A DNA stretch of 59,830 nucleotides from positions 1 to 59,830 of the forward strand of contig CAZOWL010000013.1 of the NCBI GenBank assembly GCA_964583605.1, given 5' to 3'. A program made the translations under genes and the position numbers. Of this stretch, positions 16,685 to 25,248 are shown one piece after another. The stretch's first letter is position 1; every line of letters begins with the position of its first letter. The stretch is from CAZOWL01 sp964583605. Its GTDB lineage: Bacteria > Pseudomonadota > Gammaproteobacteria > Chromatiales > Chromatiaceae. The notes under the pieces are model-generated. The model had not been told where the DNA came from and did no database searches. It saw only the letters and a program-made list of their open reading frames with translations.

Positions 16685-17224
16685 TTGATCGATTCGGACG
16701 GTTTCAGGCCCAACGTCGGCATCATCCTCTGCAACGATGAGCGGCGACTGTTTTGGGGGCGGAGGATTGGCCAGAATGCCTGGCAGTTCCCGCAAGGCGG
16801 GATCCAGGATGACGAGGCGCCGGTCGAGGCCATGTATCGCGAACTGGAGGAAGAGGTCGGCCTGCAGCCCTGTCAGGTTGAGCTGATGGGCTGCACCCGC
16901 CATTGGCTGAGGTATCGGCTGCCGAAGCGTTACATCCGTCGCCATTGCGGGCCCACCTGCATCGGGCAGAAACAGATCTGGTTCATGCTTAGGGTTAATT
17001 GCGGTGAGCAGGCGTTCTGCCTCGATCACAGCGAAAAGCCCGAGTTCGATGCCTGGCGCTGGGTGAAGTATTGGCAGCCGTTGCGCGAGGTTGTCTATTT
17101 CAAGCGCCAAGTCTATTTGCAAGCTTTAGAAGAGCTTGCCCCGTTGCTCTATCCGGAAGGACCGCCGCAGCGCCAGGAGCCTACCGCCGCGGGGGGCGCC
17201 TTTCTGCGCCAGCGAGCCCCTTGA
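16685..17224 (+). CDS. rppH: RNA pyrophosphohydrolase RppH
   Basis: Removes pyrophosphate from 5'-triphosphate RNA to trigger decay. The 179-residue Nudix protein starts MIDSDGFRPNVGI and has QNAWQFPQGGIQDDE, the Nudix helix YRELEEEVGL, then RYRLPKRYIRR, CIGQKQIWF and PEFDAWRWV, all as in E. coli RppH. The start is TTG at 16685, which matches the family N-terminus exactly; no ATG is available. The C-terminal 25 residues are variable. ptsP follows 245 bases later, the usual gammaproteobacterial rppH-ptsP order. Confidence 0.96.
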   Translation: MIDSDGFRPNVGIILCNDERRLFWGRRIGQNAWQFPQGGIQDDEAPVEAMYRELEEEVGLQPCQVELMGCTRHWLRYRLPKRYIRRHCGPTCIGQKQIWFMLRVNCGEQAFCLDHSEKPEFDAWRWVKYWQPLREVVYFKRQVYLQALEELAPLLYPEGPPQRQEPTAAGGAFLRQRAP

Positions 17225-17468
17225 GCGCTGGGTCGGCCACGGGCTCTTAGTGACCCATCAGGTACTTTCGGTCGCGAGTGCTCCGATCCTCGCTGAGACT
17301 GAAGGCGTGTTTTCCTCATTCGGTGGCCGGGCCTAGCGGCAAATCTTCGTCCGTGCCACGCGAGCCGCGTCTGGCGTCGTTGAAGTTGGCTTTGCGGCCC
17401 GTTCGCGAGCGCCTGCGAAGCGGAGCGGCTCGGCGTGTCTCCCAAACCTCTGCCTTGAGTGCCTCTAA

Positions 17469-19733
17469 ATGCTCGAGCCTTTGCGCCGGATCGTTCAGAC
17501 AGTCAATCAGGCCCCTGATCTTGAGCAGGCCCTCGCCGTCATCGTCCATAGCGTCAAGCAGGCGGTCGGTGCCGATGTGTGCTCGGTTTACCTCACCGAT
17601 TTCGAATCCCGTGAGCATGTCCTGCACGCAACCGATGGGCTGAAGCCCGAGGCCGTAGGCCGTGTTCGCATACCCCTCAACCGGGGGCTGATCGGGCAGG
17701 TCTGTGAGCGGGCCGAGCCGCTGAATCTCGACGACGGCTCGACACACCCCCGCTACGTCTTTATCCACGAAACCGGCGAGACGCAGTTTCGCGGCTTTCT
17801 CGGCGCACCCATCATCCAGCATCGCCGGGTCCTCGGCGTGCTCGTGCTGCGCCAGCGCGAGCCGCGCCGCTTCGGTGAGGACGAGGTCAATTTCGTCGTC
17901 ACCTTGGTGGCACAGCTTGCGGGCGCCATCACCTTCGCGCGTGTCAGCGGTGAGCTTGCGCGGTTGCAGGACCCGATGGCCCTGCCCAACCGCTTCCTCC
18001 AGGGCTTGCCGGCCTCCCCCGGCATCGCGATTGGTACAGCGGTCGTGGTCTATCCGCTCGCCGATCTCGATGCGGTTCCAGATAAGCACGGCAAAGATCC
18101 AGAGGCGGAGGCGGAGAGCTTCCGCAGCGCGGTCGCCGCCGTTGGCGATGACCTAGAGCGCCTCGCCAGACGCTTCGCCGGCGCGTTGAGCGTTGAGGAT
18201 CACGCCTTGTTCGATGCCTGGCGCATGATGCTGGAAAGCGATGTCATGATCGAGGGCACGTTGGCCCGCATTCAGGCGGGCAACTGGGCCCCTGGTGCGT
18301 TGCGCGAGACGATCTGCGAGCACGCCGAGGTCTTCGATCGCATGGACGATGGTTATCTGCGTGAGCGCGGCAGCGATGTCCGCGACCTCGGGCGGCGTAT
18401 CCTGATGCATCTGCAGGATCGCAACCCCGCACCGCTGCACTATCCACCCAATACGATCCTCGTCGGCGACAACCTAAGCGCAATGCAGATCGCCGATGTC
18501 CCGCGCGAGGCGCTTGCCGGGATCGTCTCGACGACCGGCTCGGGGTCGTCGCACGTGGCCATCCTGGCTCGCGGGATCGGTGTCCCCGCGGTGATGGGGA
18601 TCAGCGAGATGCCGGTCGGCCGTGTCGATGGCCGCGAGATGGTAGTCAATGGCTATCGCGGCCGTGTCTACGTGGCACCTGGACCCTCGGTCAAGGCCGA
18701 GTACCAGCGTCTGATCGAGGAAGACCGGGCGCTCACGAGTGAGCTTGAGGGGCTGCGGCACTTGCCGGCGGAGACCACGGATGGTCATGTCATCTCCTTG
18801 TATCTCAACACGGGCCTGGTTTCCGAGACGCGCCCGATCGGCATCGAAGAGTCGGCGGGGGTCGGCCTCTACCGCACCGAGCTGCCATTCATCGTTCGTG
18901 ACCGCTTTCCCGGTGAGGACGTGCAGATGGCCAACTATCGCGAGGTCCTAGCGACCTTCGCGCCGCGTCCGGTCACGATCCGCACACTGGACATCGGCGG
19001 CGACAAGCCGCTGCCCTATTTCCCGGTGGTCGAGTCGAATCCGTTCCTCGGTTGGCGCGGGATTCGCATTACGCTCGATCACCCGGAGATCTTCCTGACG
19101 CAGGTCCGGGCCATGCTGCGTGCGGCGATTGGCCTTGAGAACCTGCGCATCCTGTTGCCGATGATCACGACGGTAGCAGAGCTCGATGACGCGCTGCTGC
19201 TGATCCAGAGGGCGCATGACGAGCTTCAGGATGAAGGGGTTTCGGTCATGATGCCGCCGGTCGGGGCCATGATCGAGGTGCCGGCAGCGGTCTATCAGGT
19301 CGAGCACCTTGCGCGGCGCGTCGATTTCCTGTCGGTCGGGACGAATGATCTGACCCAGTACCTCCTGGCCGTCGATCGCAACAACAGCCATGTGGCGGAG
19401 CTCTACGATGACCTGCACCCGGCGGTGCTGCATGCCTTGATGCAGGTTGTGCGTGGTGCCGGGATTCAGGGCGTCGAGGTCAGCATCTGCGGCGAGATGG
19501 CTGGCGACCCATTGGCCGTCATGCTGTTGCTCGGCATGGGCGTCAACAGTCTGAGCATGAGCGCCGGGAGTCTGCTGCGGGTCAAGGCGGTGATTCGCAG
19601 TCTGAGCCGCGCGCGAGCCAGGGAGTTGCTGAATAGCGCGCTGCATTTCGAGGAGGCGGCGGCGGTGCGCCGTTTGTTGCTCAACGCCATCGAGGAGGTC
19701 GGCCTCGGTGGTCTGGTGCGCCCGGGCAAATAG
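17469..19733 (+). CDS. ptsP: PTS-Ntr enzyme I (PtsP) with N-terminal GAF domain
   Basis: Transfers phosphate from PEP to NPr in the nitrogen-related phosphotransferase system, a regulatory rather than sugar-transport relay. The 754-residue chain has a GAF domain (1-165: DVCSVYLTD, GFLGAPIIQHRRVLGVLVL). The PEP-utilising phosphohistidine domain follows, with active His in GSGSSHVAILARG. The C-terminal PEP-binding TIM barrel has GVGLYRTELPF, RTLDIGGDKPLPYF, FLSVGTNDLTQY and the catalytic Cys in ISICGE-like VSICGEMA. Length is close to E. coli PtsP (748). No npr or ptsN gene is in the window. Confidence 0.96.
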   Translation: MLEPLRRIVQTVNQAPDLEQALAVIVHSVKQAVGADVCSVYLTDFESREHVLHATDGLKPEAVGRVRIPLNRGLIGQVCERAEPLNLDDGSTHPRYVFIHETGETQFRGFLGAPIIQHRRVLGVLVLRQREPRRFGEDEVNFVVTLVAQLAGAITFARVSGELARLQDPMALPNRFLQGLPASPGIAIGTAVVVYPLADLDAVPDKHGKDPEAEAESFRSAVAAVGDDLERLARRFAGALSVEDHALFDAWRMMLESDVMIEGTLARIQAGNWAPGALRETICEHAEVFDRMDDGYLRERGSDVRDLGRRILMHLQDRNPAPLHYPPNTILVGDNLSAMQIADVPREALAGIVSTTGSGSSHVAILARGIGVPAVMGISEMPVGRVDGREMVVNGYRGRVYVAPGPSVKAEYQRLIEEDRALTSELEGLRHLPAETTDGHVISLYLNTGLVSETRPIGIEESAGVGLYRTELPFIVRDRFPGEDVQMANYREVLATFAPRPVTIRTLDIGGDKPLPYFPVVESNPFLGWRGIRITLDHPEIFLTQVRAMLRAAIGLENLRILLPMITTVAELDDALLLIQRAHDELQDEGVSVMMPPVGAMIEVPAAVYQVEHLARRVDFLSVGTNDLTQYLLAVDRNNSHVAELYDDLHPAVLHALMQVVRGAGIQGVEVSICGEMAGDPLAVMLLLGMGVNSLSMSAGSLLRVKAVIRSLSRARARELLNSALHFEEAAAVRRLLLNAIEEVGLGGLVRPGK

Positions 19734-19740
19734 CGCCGCC

Positions 19741-21123
19741 TCAGGGTAGCGTCTTTCCCGGATTGAGGATGCCGTTCGGATCGAAGTCTTCTTTGATGGC
19801 CCGCATCAGCCGCAGGCTGGCTGGATCGATCTCCCGGGCCACGAATTCCCGCTTCACCAAGCCGACGCCGTGCTCTCCTGACAGCGTGCCGCCGAGCGCG
19901 AGCACGAGATCGAAGACCGCGCTGAGGCACTGCTTCGCCCGCGCCATCTCACCCGGTGCGTCGGGATCGACGAGCAGGTTGACATGAAGGTTGCCATTGC
20001 CCGCGTGGCCATAGTTGACGATGCGGATCTCGTACTCGTCGGCGAGTCGCTGCAAGCCGTCGATGAGGGCGGCGATGCGTGACACCGGCACCACGACGTC
20101 CTCGTTGATCTTCCGTGGCGCGATGTGACGCAGGGCTGGCGATAACGCCTTGCGGGTCTTCCACAGTTCCGCTACTTCAGTGGGATCGGTCGCGGCTTGG
20201 ACCCCAATGACACCCGGCTGCCGGGCCGCCTCGGCGACGGCCGCTGCGGCCAGGTCGATGCCTGCCGCGGGGCCATCGACCTCGAGCATCAGTAGTGCCC
20301 CGGCCTCGGGCGGGATCCCCGGATCGCAATACCCGCGGATGCTCTCCAAGGCCGCGGCGTCCATCAGCTCCAACGCGCACGGCGTGGTTGGCTGGGCCAT
20401 CACCGCCGCGACCGCGGCGGCCGCGGCATGGCTGTCGCGATAGAGCGCGCGCAGCGTGCGCTTCGCCTCTGGCATTGGCACGAGTCGCAGCGTTGCCTCG
20501 GTGATCAAGGCCAGCGTGCCTTCGGAGCCGATCAGGAGCCGTGTCAGGTCGTAGCCGACCACGCCCTTCGTGGTGAGCACGCCGGTACGGATGCGCTCCC
20601 CGGCCCCGGTGACGGCCTCAAGGCCGAGCGTGCACTCGCGGGGCGTCCCGTACTTGACGCTGCGCGGGCCGGCCGAGTTGTGGGCCAGGTTCCCGCCGAT
20701 CGTACAGAAGGCGGCGCTGCTTGGGTCCGGCGGCCAGAACAGCCGGTGCTTGGCGAGTGCATCCTGGAGCGTTGCGTTGATGACGCCGGGCTCGACGATG
20801 GCCAGGCGATCAGCGGCCTCGATTCGCCGGATACGCGCCAGGCGCTCGAACGATACCACGATGCCGTCGGCGCTCGGCACGGTGGCCCCCGTGGTGCCAG
20901 TGCCGCGGCCGCGGGCCGTGATCGGTAATCCGTGGTCGTTGCAGAGGCGCAGCAACGGCGGCAGCTGCTCGACGTCGGTCACGAAGATCACCGCGCGTGG
21001 CGCAACCTGCATTTGGCTGTTGTCGTAGCCGTAGGCCCAGCAATCGGCCGGATCCGTTAGGCAGCCACCGCGGCCGAACAGCCGTTGCAGGGTCCGATGC
21101 AGCGCCCCGCTTGGCTTAGACAT
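19741..21123 (-). CDS. FAD-linked 2-hydroxyacid oxidase, GlcD-like
   Basis: A 460-residue flavoprotein of the FAD_binding_4/FAD-oxidase-C family (glycolate oxidase subunit GlcD, D-lactate dehydrogenase). The FAD loop is ARGRGTGTTGATVPS, then CTIGGNLAHNSAGPRS and LIGSEGTLALITEATL. The C-terminal substrate domain has NYGHAGNGNLHVNLL and SGEHGVGLVKR. The ATG at 21123 is preferred over 21177, which would overlap dolP more deeply. The GlcE and GlcF subunits are not adjacent, so it may act alone as a D-lactate-type dehydrogenase. The substrate is unproven. It ends 8 bases from the convergent ptsP stop. Confidence 0.87.
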   Translation of the reverse strand: MSKPSGALHRTLQRLFGRGGCLTDPADCWAYGYDNSQMQVAPRAVIFVTDVEQLPPLLRLCNDHGLPITARGRGTGTTGATVPSADGIVVSFERLARIRRIEAADRLAIVEPGVINATLQDALAKHRLFWPPDPSSAAFCTIGGNLAHNSAGPRSVKYGTPRECTLGLEAVTGAGERIRTGVLTTKGVVGYDLTRLLIGSEGTLALITEATLRLVPMPEAKRTLRALYRDSHAAAAAVAAVMAQPTTPCALELMDAAALESIRGYCDPGIPPEAGALLMLEVDGPAAGIDLAAAAVAEAARQPGVIGVQAATDPTEVAELWKTRKALSPALRHIAPRKINEDVVVPVSRIAALIDGLQRLADEYEIRIVNYGHAGNGNLHVNLLVDPDAPGEMARAKQCLSAVFDLVLALGGTLSGEHGVGLVKREFVAREIDPASLRLMRAIKEDFDPNGILNPGKTLP

Positions 21124-21775
21124 CCCCGGGATCGTAGCGCTCGATGAGATTGACGACCTGCTCGACGCCGGGGACATAGCGTACCTTGGCGAGGACCGCC
21201 GATTCCTCCTGTGGGGTGAGCAGTCCCATCAGGTGGACCGCGCCCAGTTCTGTTACGACCTTGGCCCGAGTAGGGTCGAAGCCAGGAATCTTGACGCTGG
21301 CGAGTGCGACCTTGACCCGGGAGGTTAGATAGGCATCTTCGCCCTTCTGAGCTAGGCTCGCGTTGGGCCCGATCGTGACTTGATTGACCACCTTCCTCAC
21401 GTCAGGAAGGAAGCTGATCAGCGCGGCGTAGCGGTCGCGTATCTCGCGACTGGCAGCCTGGCCCGTCAGCAGCACGACAAGATTGTAGCTGGTTGCCGAG
21501 ATGCGGCTGTTCTTCGAGATGACGGGGTGCTTGTCGAATCGGTCGATCGCGCTGAGCTCAATGCGCTGGTCCAAGAGGATCGTATTCGGCGAGCGGCGGT
21601 CGTGGATCACTGAGACCCCAACTGCGGCGCCGCCGATCACGGCCGGCACGCAGGCCGTTAGGAGTACGGAGCTGGCGATGGCACCGATGGCCGCCATCAC
21701 GACCAATGCCCGGAGCAGGGCCCTGGCGCCGTAACCTGAGGGAGGTCGCACAGGGTCATTCGTCACGGAAGGCAT
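21116..21775 (-). CDS. dolP: Outer-membrane lipoprotein with two BON domains (DolP/YraP)
   Basis: A 219-residue lipoprotein precursor. The signal peptide ends in the lipobox LTAC, followed by VPAVIGGAAVGVSVIHDRRS, which is the E. coli DolP pattern. Two BON domains follow (about 65-135 and 140-210) with YNLVVLLTG and GAVHLMGLLT. DolP supports outer-membrane integrity and the BAM complex in E. coli. The start overlaps the end of yraN by 20 bases and the stop is 4 bases before glcD. The yraN-dolP order is conserved in gammaproteobacteria, but lpoA and diaA, usual between rsmI and these, are absent. Confidence 0.9.
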   Translation of the reverse strand: MPSVTNDPVRPPSGYGARALLRALVVMAAIGAIASSVLLTACVPAVIGGAAVGVSVIHDRRSPNTILLDQRIELSAIDRFDKHPVISKNSRISATSYNLVVLLTGQAASREIRDRYAALISFLPDVRKVVNQVTIGPNASLAQKGEDAYLTSRVKVALASVKIPGFDPTRAKVVTELGAVHLMGLLTPQEESAVLAKVRYVPGVEQVVNLIERYDPGDV

Positions 21776-22121
21776 CCTGGATCCAGTCGATCGTATCCTC
21801 CCCGGAGATCGCCAGCACGTCGAACCGGCAGGGCAGGGCAGACGGATAACGCTGCAGATAATGGCGTGCCGCGGTGGTGATCCGTTGCCGCTTGCGCGGA
21901 CCGATCGTCTCCGCGGGCGAGCCGAAGCGGTGCGAGCGGCGGAAGCGCACCTCGACGAAGACCAAGGCCTCGGCGGTAGCCATCACTAGATCGATCTCGC
22001 CCTGGCGGCACCGGTAGTTGTGAGCCAGCAGCCTGAGGCCTCGGGACTCCAGGTAGCGCCGCGCGAGCTGTTCCTTGAGGGTGCCGAGAGAGGCGAGGGC
22101 GCTGGGCTTCGGGGTCCTCAT
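21756..22121 (-). CDS. yraN: YraN family (UPF0102) endonuclease-like protein
   Basis: A 121-residue protein with a restriction-endonuclease-like fold: LARRYLESRGLRLLAHNYRC, RQGEIDLVM (catalytic Glu/Asp), LVFVEVRFRR (E-x-K replaced by E-V-R), and RITTAARHYL. The biological role of the family is unsettled. The ATG at 22121 gives the standard length; the open frame extends further upstream without homology. It is divergent from rsmI with 70 bases between the starts, and coupled to dolP by overlap. Confidence 0.9.
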   Translation of the reverse strand: MRTPKPSALASLGTLKEQLARRYLESRGLRLLAHNYRCRQGEIDLVMATAEALVFVEVRFRRSHRFGSPAETIGPRKRQRITTAARHYLQRYPSALPCRFDVLAISGEDTIDWIQDAFRDE

Positions 22122-22191
22122 CGGGCAGGGTGAGCCCCGGCCGCTCGTTGGGTGAGCGGTCGGTCGAGGCAAAGACACATGGGCTACCATC

Positions 22192-23058
22192 ATGAGCGGA
22201 CAACCCGGGCAACTATACGTGGTCGCGACACCCATCGGCAATCTTGCCGATCTGAGCCTGCGGGCCCGCGACGTCTTGGCGCGGGCTCGGTTGCTCGCCG
22301 CCGAGGATACGCGCCACACGCGCCGCCTCCTCGAGCATTACGGCATTCAAGCCCGGCTCGTTGCCTACCATGAGCACAATGAGGCCGCGATGACGCCACG
22401 GCTGCTTGAGAGGCTCGTCGCCGGCGACGACGTCGCGCTGGTCTGCGATGCTGGCACGCCATTGATTAGCGACCCCGGCTTCGTGCTCGTGCGCGGGGCG
22501 CGCGCCGCGGGTATCCGAGTGATCCCAGTTCCTGGACCGAGCGCGGCCATTGCGGCCCTCTCGGCGGCCGGTCTGCCGAGCGATCGCTTTCTCTTCGTCG
22601 GGTTCCCGCCGCGGACCTCGGCCAAACGTCGATCCTGGCTATCCGACCTGGCCGGTGAGCCTGGCACGCTGATCCTCTATGAGAGCGGCAAGCGTGCGTC
22701 GCGCACACTCGAGGATCTTGCCGCCGTGCTCGGCATGTCACGCCGGGGTGTCGTCGCCCGGGAGCTGACCAAGCAGTTCGAGACCTTCCTCGAAGGCCGC
22801 CTCGCTGATCTGGCCCAGCGACTCAGCGAGGATGCGGAGCAGCGCCTCGGCGAGCTGGTGATCTTGGTCGAGGGGGCAGCCCCGGAGCCGGTCTCGGCGG
22901 TCTCATCGGAGCAGGCCCGAGTGCTCGCTATCCTCGTCGAGGCGTTGCCGCTGAAGCAGGCGGCCGAGCTCGCTGCCCGCATCACCGGCGGGCGGCGCAA
23001 CGATCTCTACGCGTACGGTGTTGATCAGATGCGCAAAAGCGAGGGCGGGTTGAAATAG
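22192..23058 (+). CDS. rsmI: 16S rRNA (cytidine-1402-2'-O)-methyltransferase RsmI
   Basis: SAM-dependent tetrapyrrole-methylase-fold enzyme that 2'-O-methylates C1402 in the decoding centre. The 288 residues show LYVVATPIGNLADLSLRA, AAEDTRHTRRLL, ALVCDAGTPLISDPGF, VPGPSAAIAALSAAGLP, FVGFPP and ARELTKQFET. The C-terminal HTH-like tail KQAAELAARITGGRRNDLY is typical. It lies at the conserved yraN/dolP junction. The ldt gene begins 68 bases later. Confidence 0.96.
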   Translation: MSGQPGQLYVVATPIGNLADLSLRARDVLARARLLAAEDTRHTRRLLEHYGIQARLVAYHEHNEAAMTPRLLERLVAGDDVALVCDAGTPLISDPGFVLVRGARAAGIRVIPVPGPSAAIAALSAAGLPSDRFLFVGFPPRTSAKRRSWLSDLAGEPGTLILYESGKRASRTLEDLAAVLGMSRRGVVARELTKQFETFLEGRLADLAQRLSEDAEQRLGELVILVEGAAPEPVSAVSSEQARVLAILVEALPLKQAAELAARITGGRRNDLYAYGVDQMRKSEGGLK

Positions 23059-23125
23059 GCCGGCAACCCAAGATGTAAGCTTGGGGCCATGACGAGGCTC
23101 CCCGTCACGATGTGGAGTCTGACTG

Positions 23126-23713
23126 ATGTCGAGAAGGATCCTGGTCGCAACGGTGCTGCTGGCGATGTGTCTTGCCTCCTGCGCTCATCGCGACCCCTGG
23201 CATGAGGAGCCGTTTGCTTATCGCTCGGTGGCCGATCTCTTGCCGACTAGGCCACGGCCCTCCACGCTGGCGCCGGATCAGGACCCGCGCTACGCGCTGC
23301 CGCCGGCGCAGGAACGGTCGATAAGGATCTTCCTCGAGTCCCAGACATTCGAGTACATCGAGGATGGGCGCGTCGTGGCGAGCGGCCCGATCTCCAGCGG
23401 CACGGCCGAGCATCCGACGCCGGCGGGCAATTTTCGCGTCCTAAGCAAGGACGCGAATAAACGCTCGGGCAGCTACACGAATTACTTCGACCGGCCAACG
23501 CCGATGCCCTACTCGTTACAGTTCTACGGGCCCTATTTCATCCATGAGGGCTGGTTACCGGGCCACGCCGATTCGCACGGCTGCGTTCGGCTGCGCTACG
23601 AAGACGCCCGACTCCTGTTCCATCGCGTCCGCGTCGGGGACGCGGTCCTGGTGCAGCGCGACGGCCGGGCGCAGTCCGCTAACCCCTGGCCGGCCCTCCC
23701 CCTTGTCTTCTGA
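23126..23713 (+). CDS. L,D-transpeptidase lipoprotein (YkuD domain)
   Basis: Periplasmic, lipid-anchored enzyme expected to make or edit 3-3 peptidoglycan crosslinks or to attach proteins to peptidoglycan. The 195-residue precursor has signal MSRRILVATVLLAMCLASC with Cys as the lipobox residue. The YkuD domain has SIRIFLESQTFEYIEDG, HPTPAGNFRV, and the active site in HADSHGCVRL (His, Cys, Arg). No LysM domain. The last codons and stop lie in a 15-base tandem duplication (23700-23729). Confidence 0.88.
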   Translation: MSRRILVATVLLAMCLASCAHRDPWHEEPFAYRSVADLLPTRPRPSTLAPDQDPRYALPPAQERSIRIFLESQTFEYIEDGRVVASGPISSGTAEHPTPAGNFRVLSKDANKRSGSYTNYFDRPTPMPYSLQFYGPYFIHEGWLPGHADSHGCVRLRYEDARLLFHRVRVGDAVLVQRDGRAQSANPWPALPLVF

Positions 23714-23729
23714 CCCCTTGTCTTCTGAC
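23700..23729. repeat. 15-bp tandem duplication across a stop codon
   Basis: CCCTTGTCTTCTGAC occurs twice head to tail. The first copy contains the ldt stop codon TGA, so the second copy is untranslated. Looks like a recent slippage event. Confidence 0.85.
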
Positions 23730-23758
23730 CAGGGTTGCACCGACGCAAGCCGGTGACC

Positions 23759-23782
23759 GCTCGGACTGGAATCAGTCCGAGC
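23759..23782. terminator. Perfect 10-bp hairpin between convergent ldt and yajD
   Basis: GCTCGGACTG-gaat-CAGTCCGAGC forms a perfect stem with a four-base loop. It lies between the stops of two convergent genes and covers the last codons and stop of yajD. There is no T-run on either side, so termination would need help or the hairpin may protect the 3' end. Confidence 0.5.
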
Positions 23783-24203
23783 CCTGGCCCCGTTTCAGCA
23801 GCGCGGCGAGATCGCCGAATGGCTTGTAGGTCGTCCCATCGCCCTGCTCCTGATCGACCTTATCGACCTTGGCTCCCGCGGCGAGGGAGGCCATGTGCTC
23901 TTCGTATTTCTGGTGCTCGTTGTCATGACAGTACAGGCACAACAGTTCCCAATTGCTGCCATCGGGGGGATTGTTGAAATGGTCCATGTCCTTGTGATGT
24001 ACGGTCAGCTCGCGTAGGTTGTTGCGGTCGAAGCTGCGACCACAGCGCCCGCACACCCACGGATAAAGCTTTAATGCCTGTTCGCGATAGCCGAGCTCGC
24101 GTTCATCGCGTGCCCGCCGCGCATCGGCGACGACGCGGTCGAGCTTGGCTGTGTCGATCGTTTGGCCGGTCTTCGAGTGTCTCGGGTCAGGCCTGCTCGC
24201 CAT
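23772..24203 (-). CDS. yajD: HNH nuclease family protein YajD
   Basis: A 143-residue protein of the YajD family. The HNH core has CGRCGRSFDRNNLRELTVHH, then DHFNNPPDGSNWELLCLYCH, giving two CxxC zinc pairs and the His-Asn-His residues. E. coli YajD is 115 residues; here the C-terminus is longer (KVDKVDQEQGDGTTYKPFGD). It is a stand-alone chromosomal protein, probably acting on DNA, with unknown role; no mobile element is next to it. Confidence 0.88.
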   Translation of the reverse strand: MASRPDPRHSKTGQTIDTAKLDRVVADARRARDERELGYREQALKLYPWVCGRCGRSFDRNNLRELTVHHKDMDHFNNPPDGSNWELLCLYCHDNEHQKYEEHMASLAAGAKVDKVDQEQGDGTTYKPFGDLAALLKRGQGSD

Positions 24204-24377
24204 AGCCTCTATCCTCCGGATCAGACGGTACCCGTGATTATGGCGCGAAACCGGACATTTCGCCCCCTCCCTTCCATCCCGGGTGCGGCGGTGATATAGG
24301 ATGGTCAGCTGAACAGGGGAGGGGTCTTCTATGCAACCGTGGCTGTGCCGCGCAATTCTTTCGCTCTGGGGCCATCA

Positions 24378-24470
24378 GTGAGGCTGAGCGATGCGCATCG
24401 CGCATTCATGCGGACGGGGTCCGCCCTGCGCACGCTAGAGCGCTTCTGGCCCGAGTACGAGCGACTATGA
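24378..24470 (+). CDS. Candidate 30-codon ORF coupled to znuC
   Basis: A GTG at 24378 opens a 30-residue frame ending PEYERL, whose TGA overlaps the znuC ATG as ATGA. The overlap is what suggests it. No homology is recognised, the ribosome site is weak (the only strong one, GGGGAGGGG, lies at about 24317), and it may be chance. The rest of 24204-24466 shows a GGCGCGAAA/TTTCGCC dyad near 24241 but no other gene and no clear Zur box. Confidence 0.25.
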   Translation: MRLSDAHRAFMRTGSALRTLERFWPEYERL

Positions 24471-25204
24471 ATGGCTCGTCGAAAGAGGTGATTCGGCTCG
24501 TCGGCGTCTCGTACTCGTACGGTGGGGAGCCGGTCCTTGAGGATGTGACCCTGACGGTCGTCAAGGGGGAGTTCCTTGGCATCGTCGGGCCAAACGCCGG
24601 GGGCAAGAGCACGCTGCTCAAGCTGATCCTCGGGCTACTGGAGCCTCAAGCTGGCCGCATCGAGGTGCTCGGCAGGGCGCCGAGAGCGGCGCGGAGCATG
24701 CTCGGCTACGTGCCCCAGTATCCCGGTTTTGCGCGGGATTTCCCGATTACGGTCGAGCAGGCGGTGCTCATGGGGCGACTCGGGCTCGGGCGACGCTTCG
24801 GCGGCTATCGCCGCGTCGATCGTCTGGCGGCGCACCGTGTCCTGCGCGAGGTCGAGGCGGCGGATTTGGCTCAACGCCAGATTGGGGCATTGTCCGGTGG
24901 ACAATTGCAGCGGGTGCTATTGGCCCGGGCCCTCGTGAGTGAGCCCGATATCCTGATCCTCGACGAGCCGACAGCGAGCCTCGACATGCGCCTGGAGAAC
25001 GACGTCTTCGACCTGCTGAAAGGGCTCAACAGGCGGCTCACGATCCTGCTCGTCTCGCATGACGTTGCCTTCATCTCGCGCTATATCAGCCGCGTTGCCT
25101 GCCTCAACCGCACTTTGGTTTGCCATGCCACCGACCGCATCGACGGTCCGGTCATCGAGGCCCTGTACAGACAGCCCGTCCGCCGCGTGGCGCACGATCA
25201 TTGA
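24467..25204 (+). CDS. znuC: Zinc/manganese ABC transporter ATP-binding protein (ZnuC-like)
   Basis: ATPase of a metal-uptake ABC transporter, 245 residues. Walker A GPNAGGKST, Q-loop GYVPQYPGF, signature LSGGQLQRVLLARAL, Walker B LILDEPTASLD and switch His in LLVSHD. GPNAGGKST with Ala-Gly replacing the usual Gly-Ala-Gly is common in this metal-type family. The membrane partner follows within 45 bases. No binding protein (ZnuA) is encoded here. Zinc rather than manganese is an inference from the family. Confidence 0.88.
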   Translation: MNGSSKEVIRLVGVSYSYGGEPVLEDVTLTVVKGEFLGIVGPNAGGKSTLLKLILGLLEPQAGRIEVLGRAPRAARSMLGYVPQYPGFARDFPITVEQAVLMGRLGLGRRFGGYRRVDRLAAHRVLREVEAADLAQRQIGALSGGQLQRVLLARALVSEPDILILDEPTASLDMRLENDVFDLLKGLNRRLTILLVSHDVAFISRYISRVACLNRTLVCHATDRIDGPVIEALYRQPVRRVAHDH

Positions 25205-25248
25205 GTCCCTCGCAATCGCCTGGTCAGTGGGTGGGGATCGATCCGAAT

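Noticed and set aside
23772..24203. Homing endonuclease or mobile element from the HNH motif
   Set aside because: The protein matches the chromosomal YajD family and interrupts no gene.
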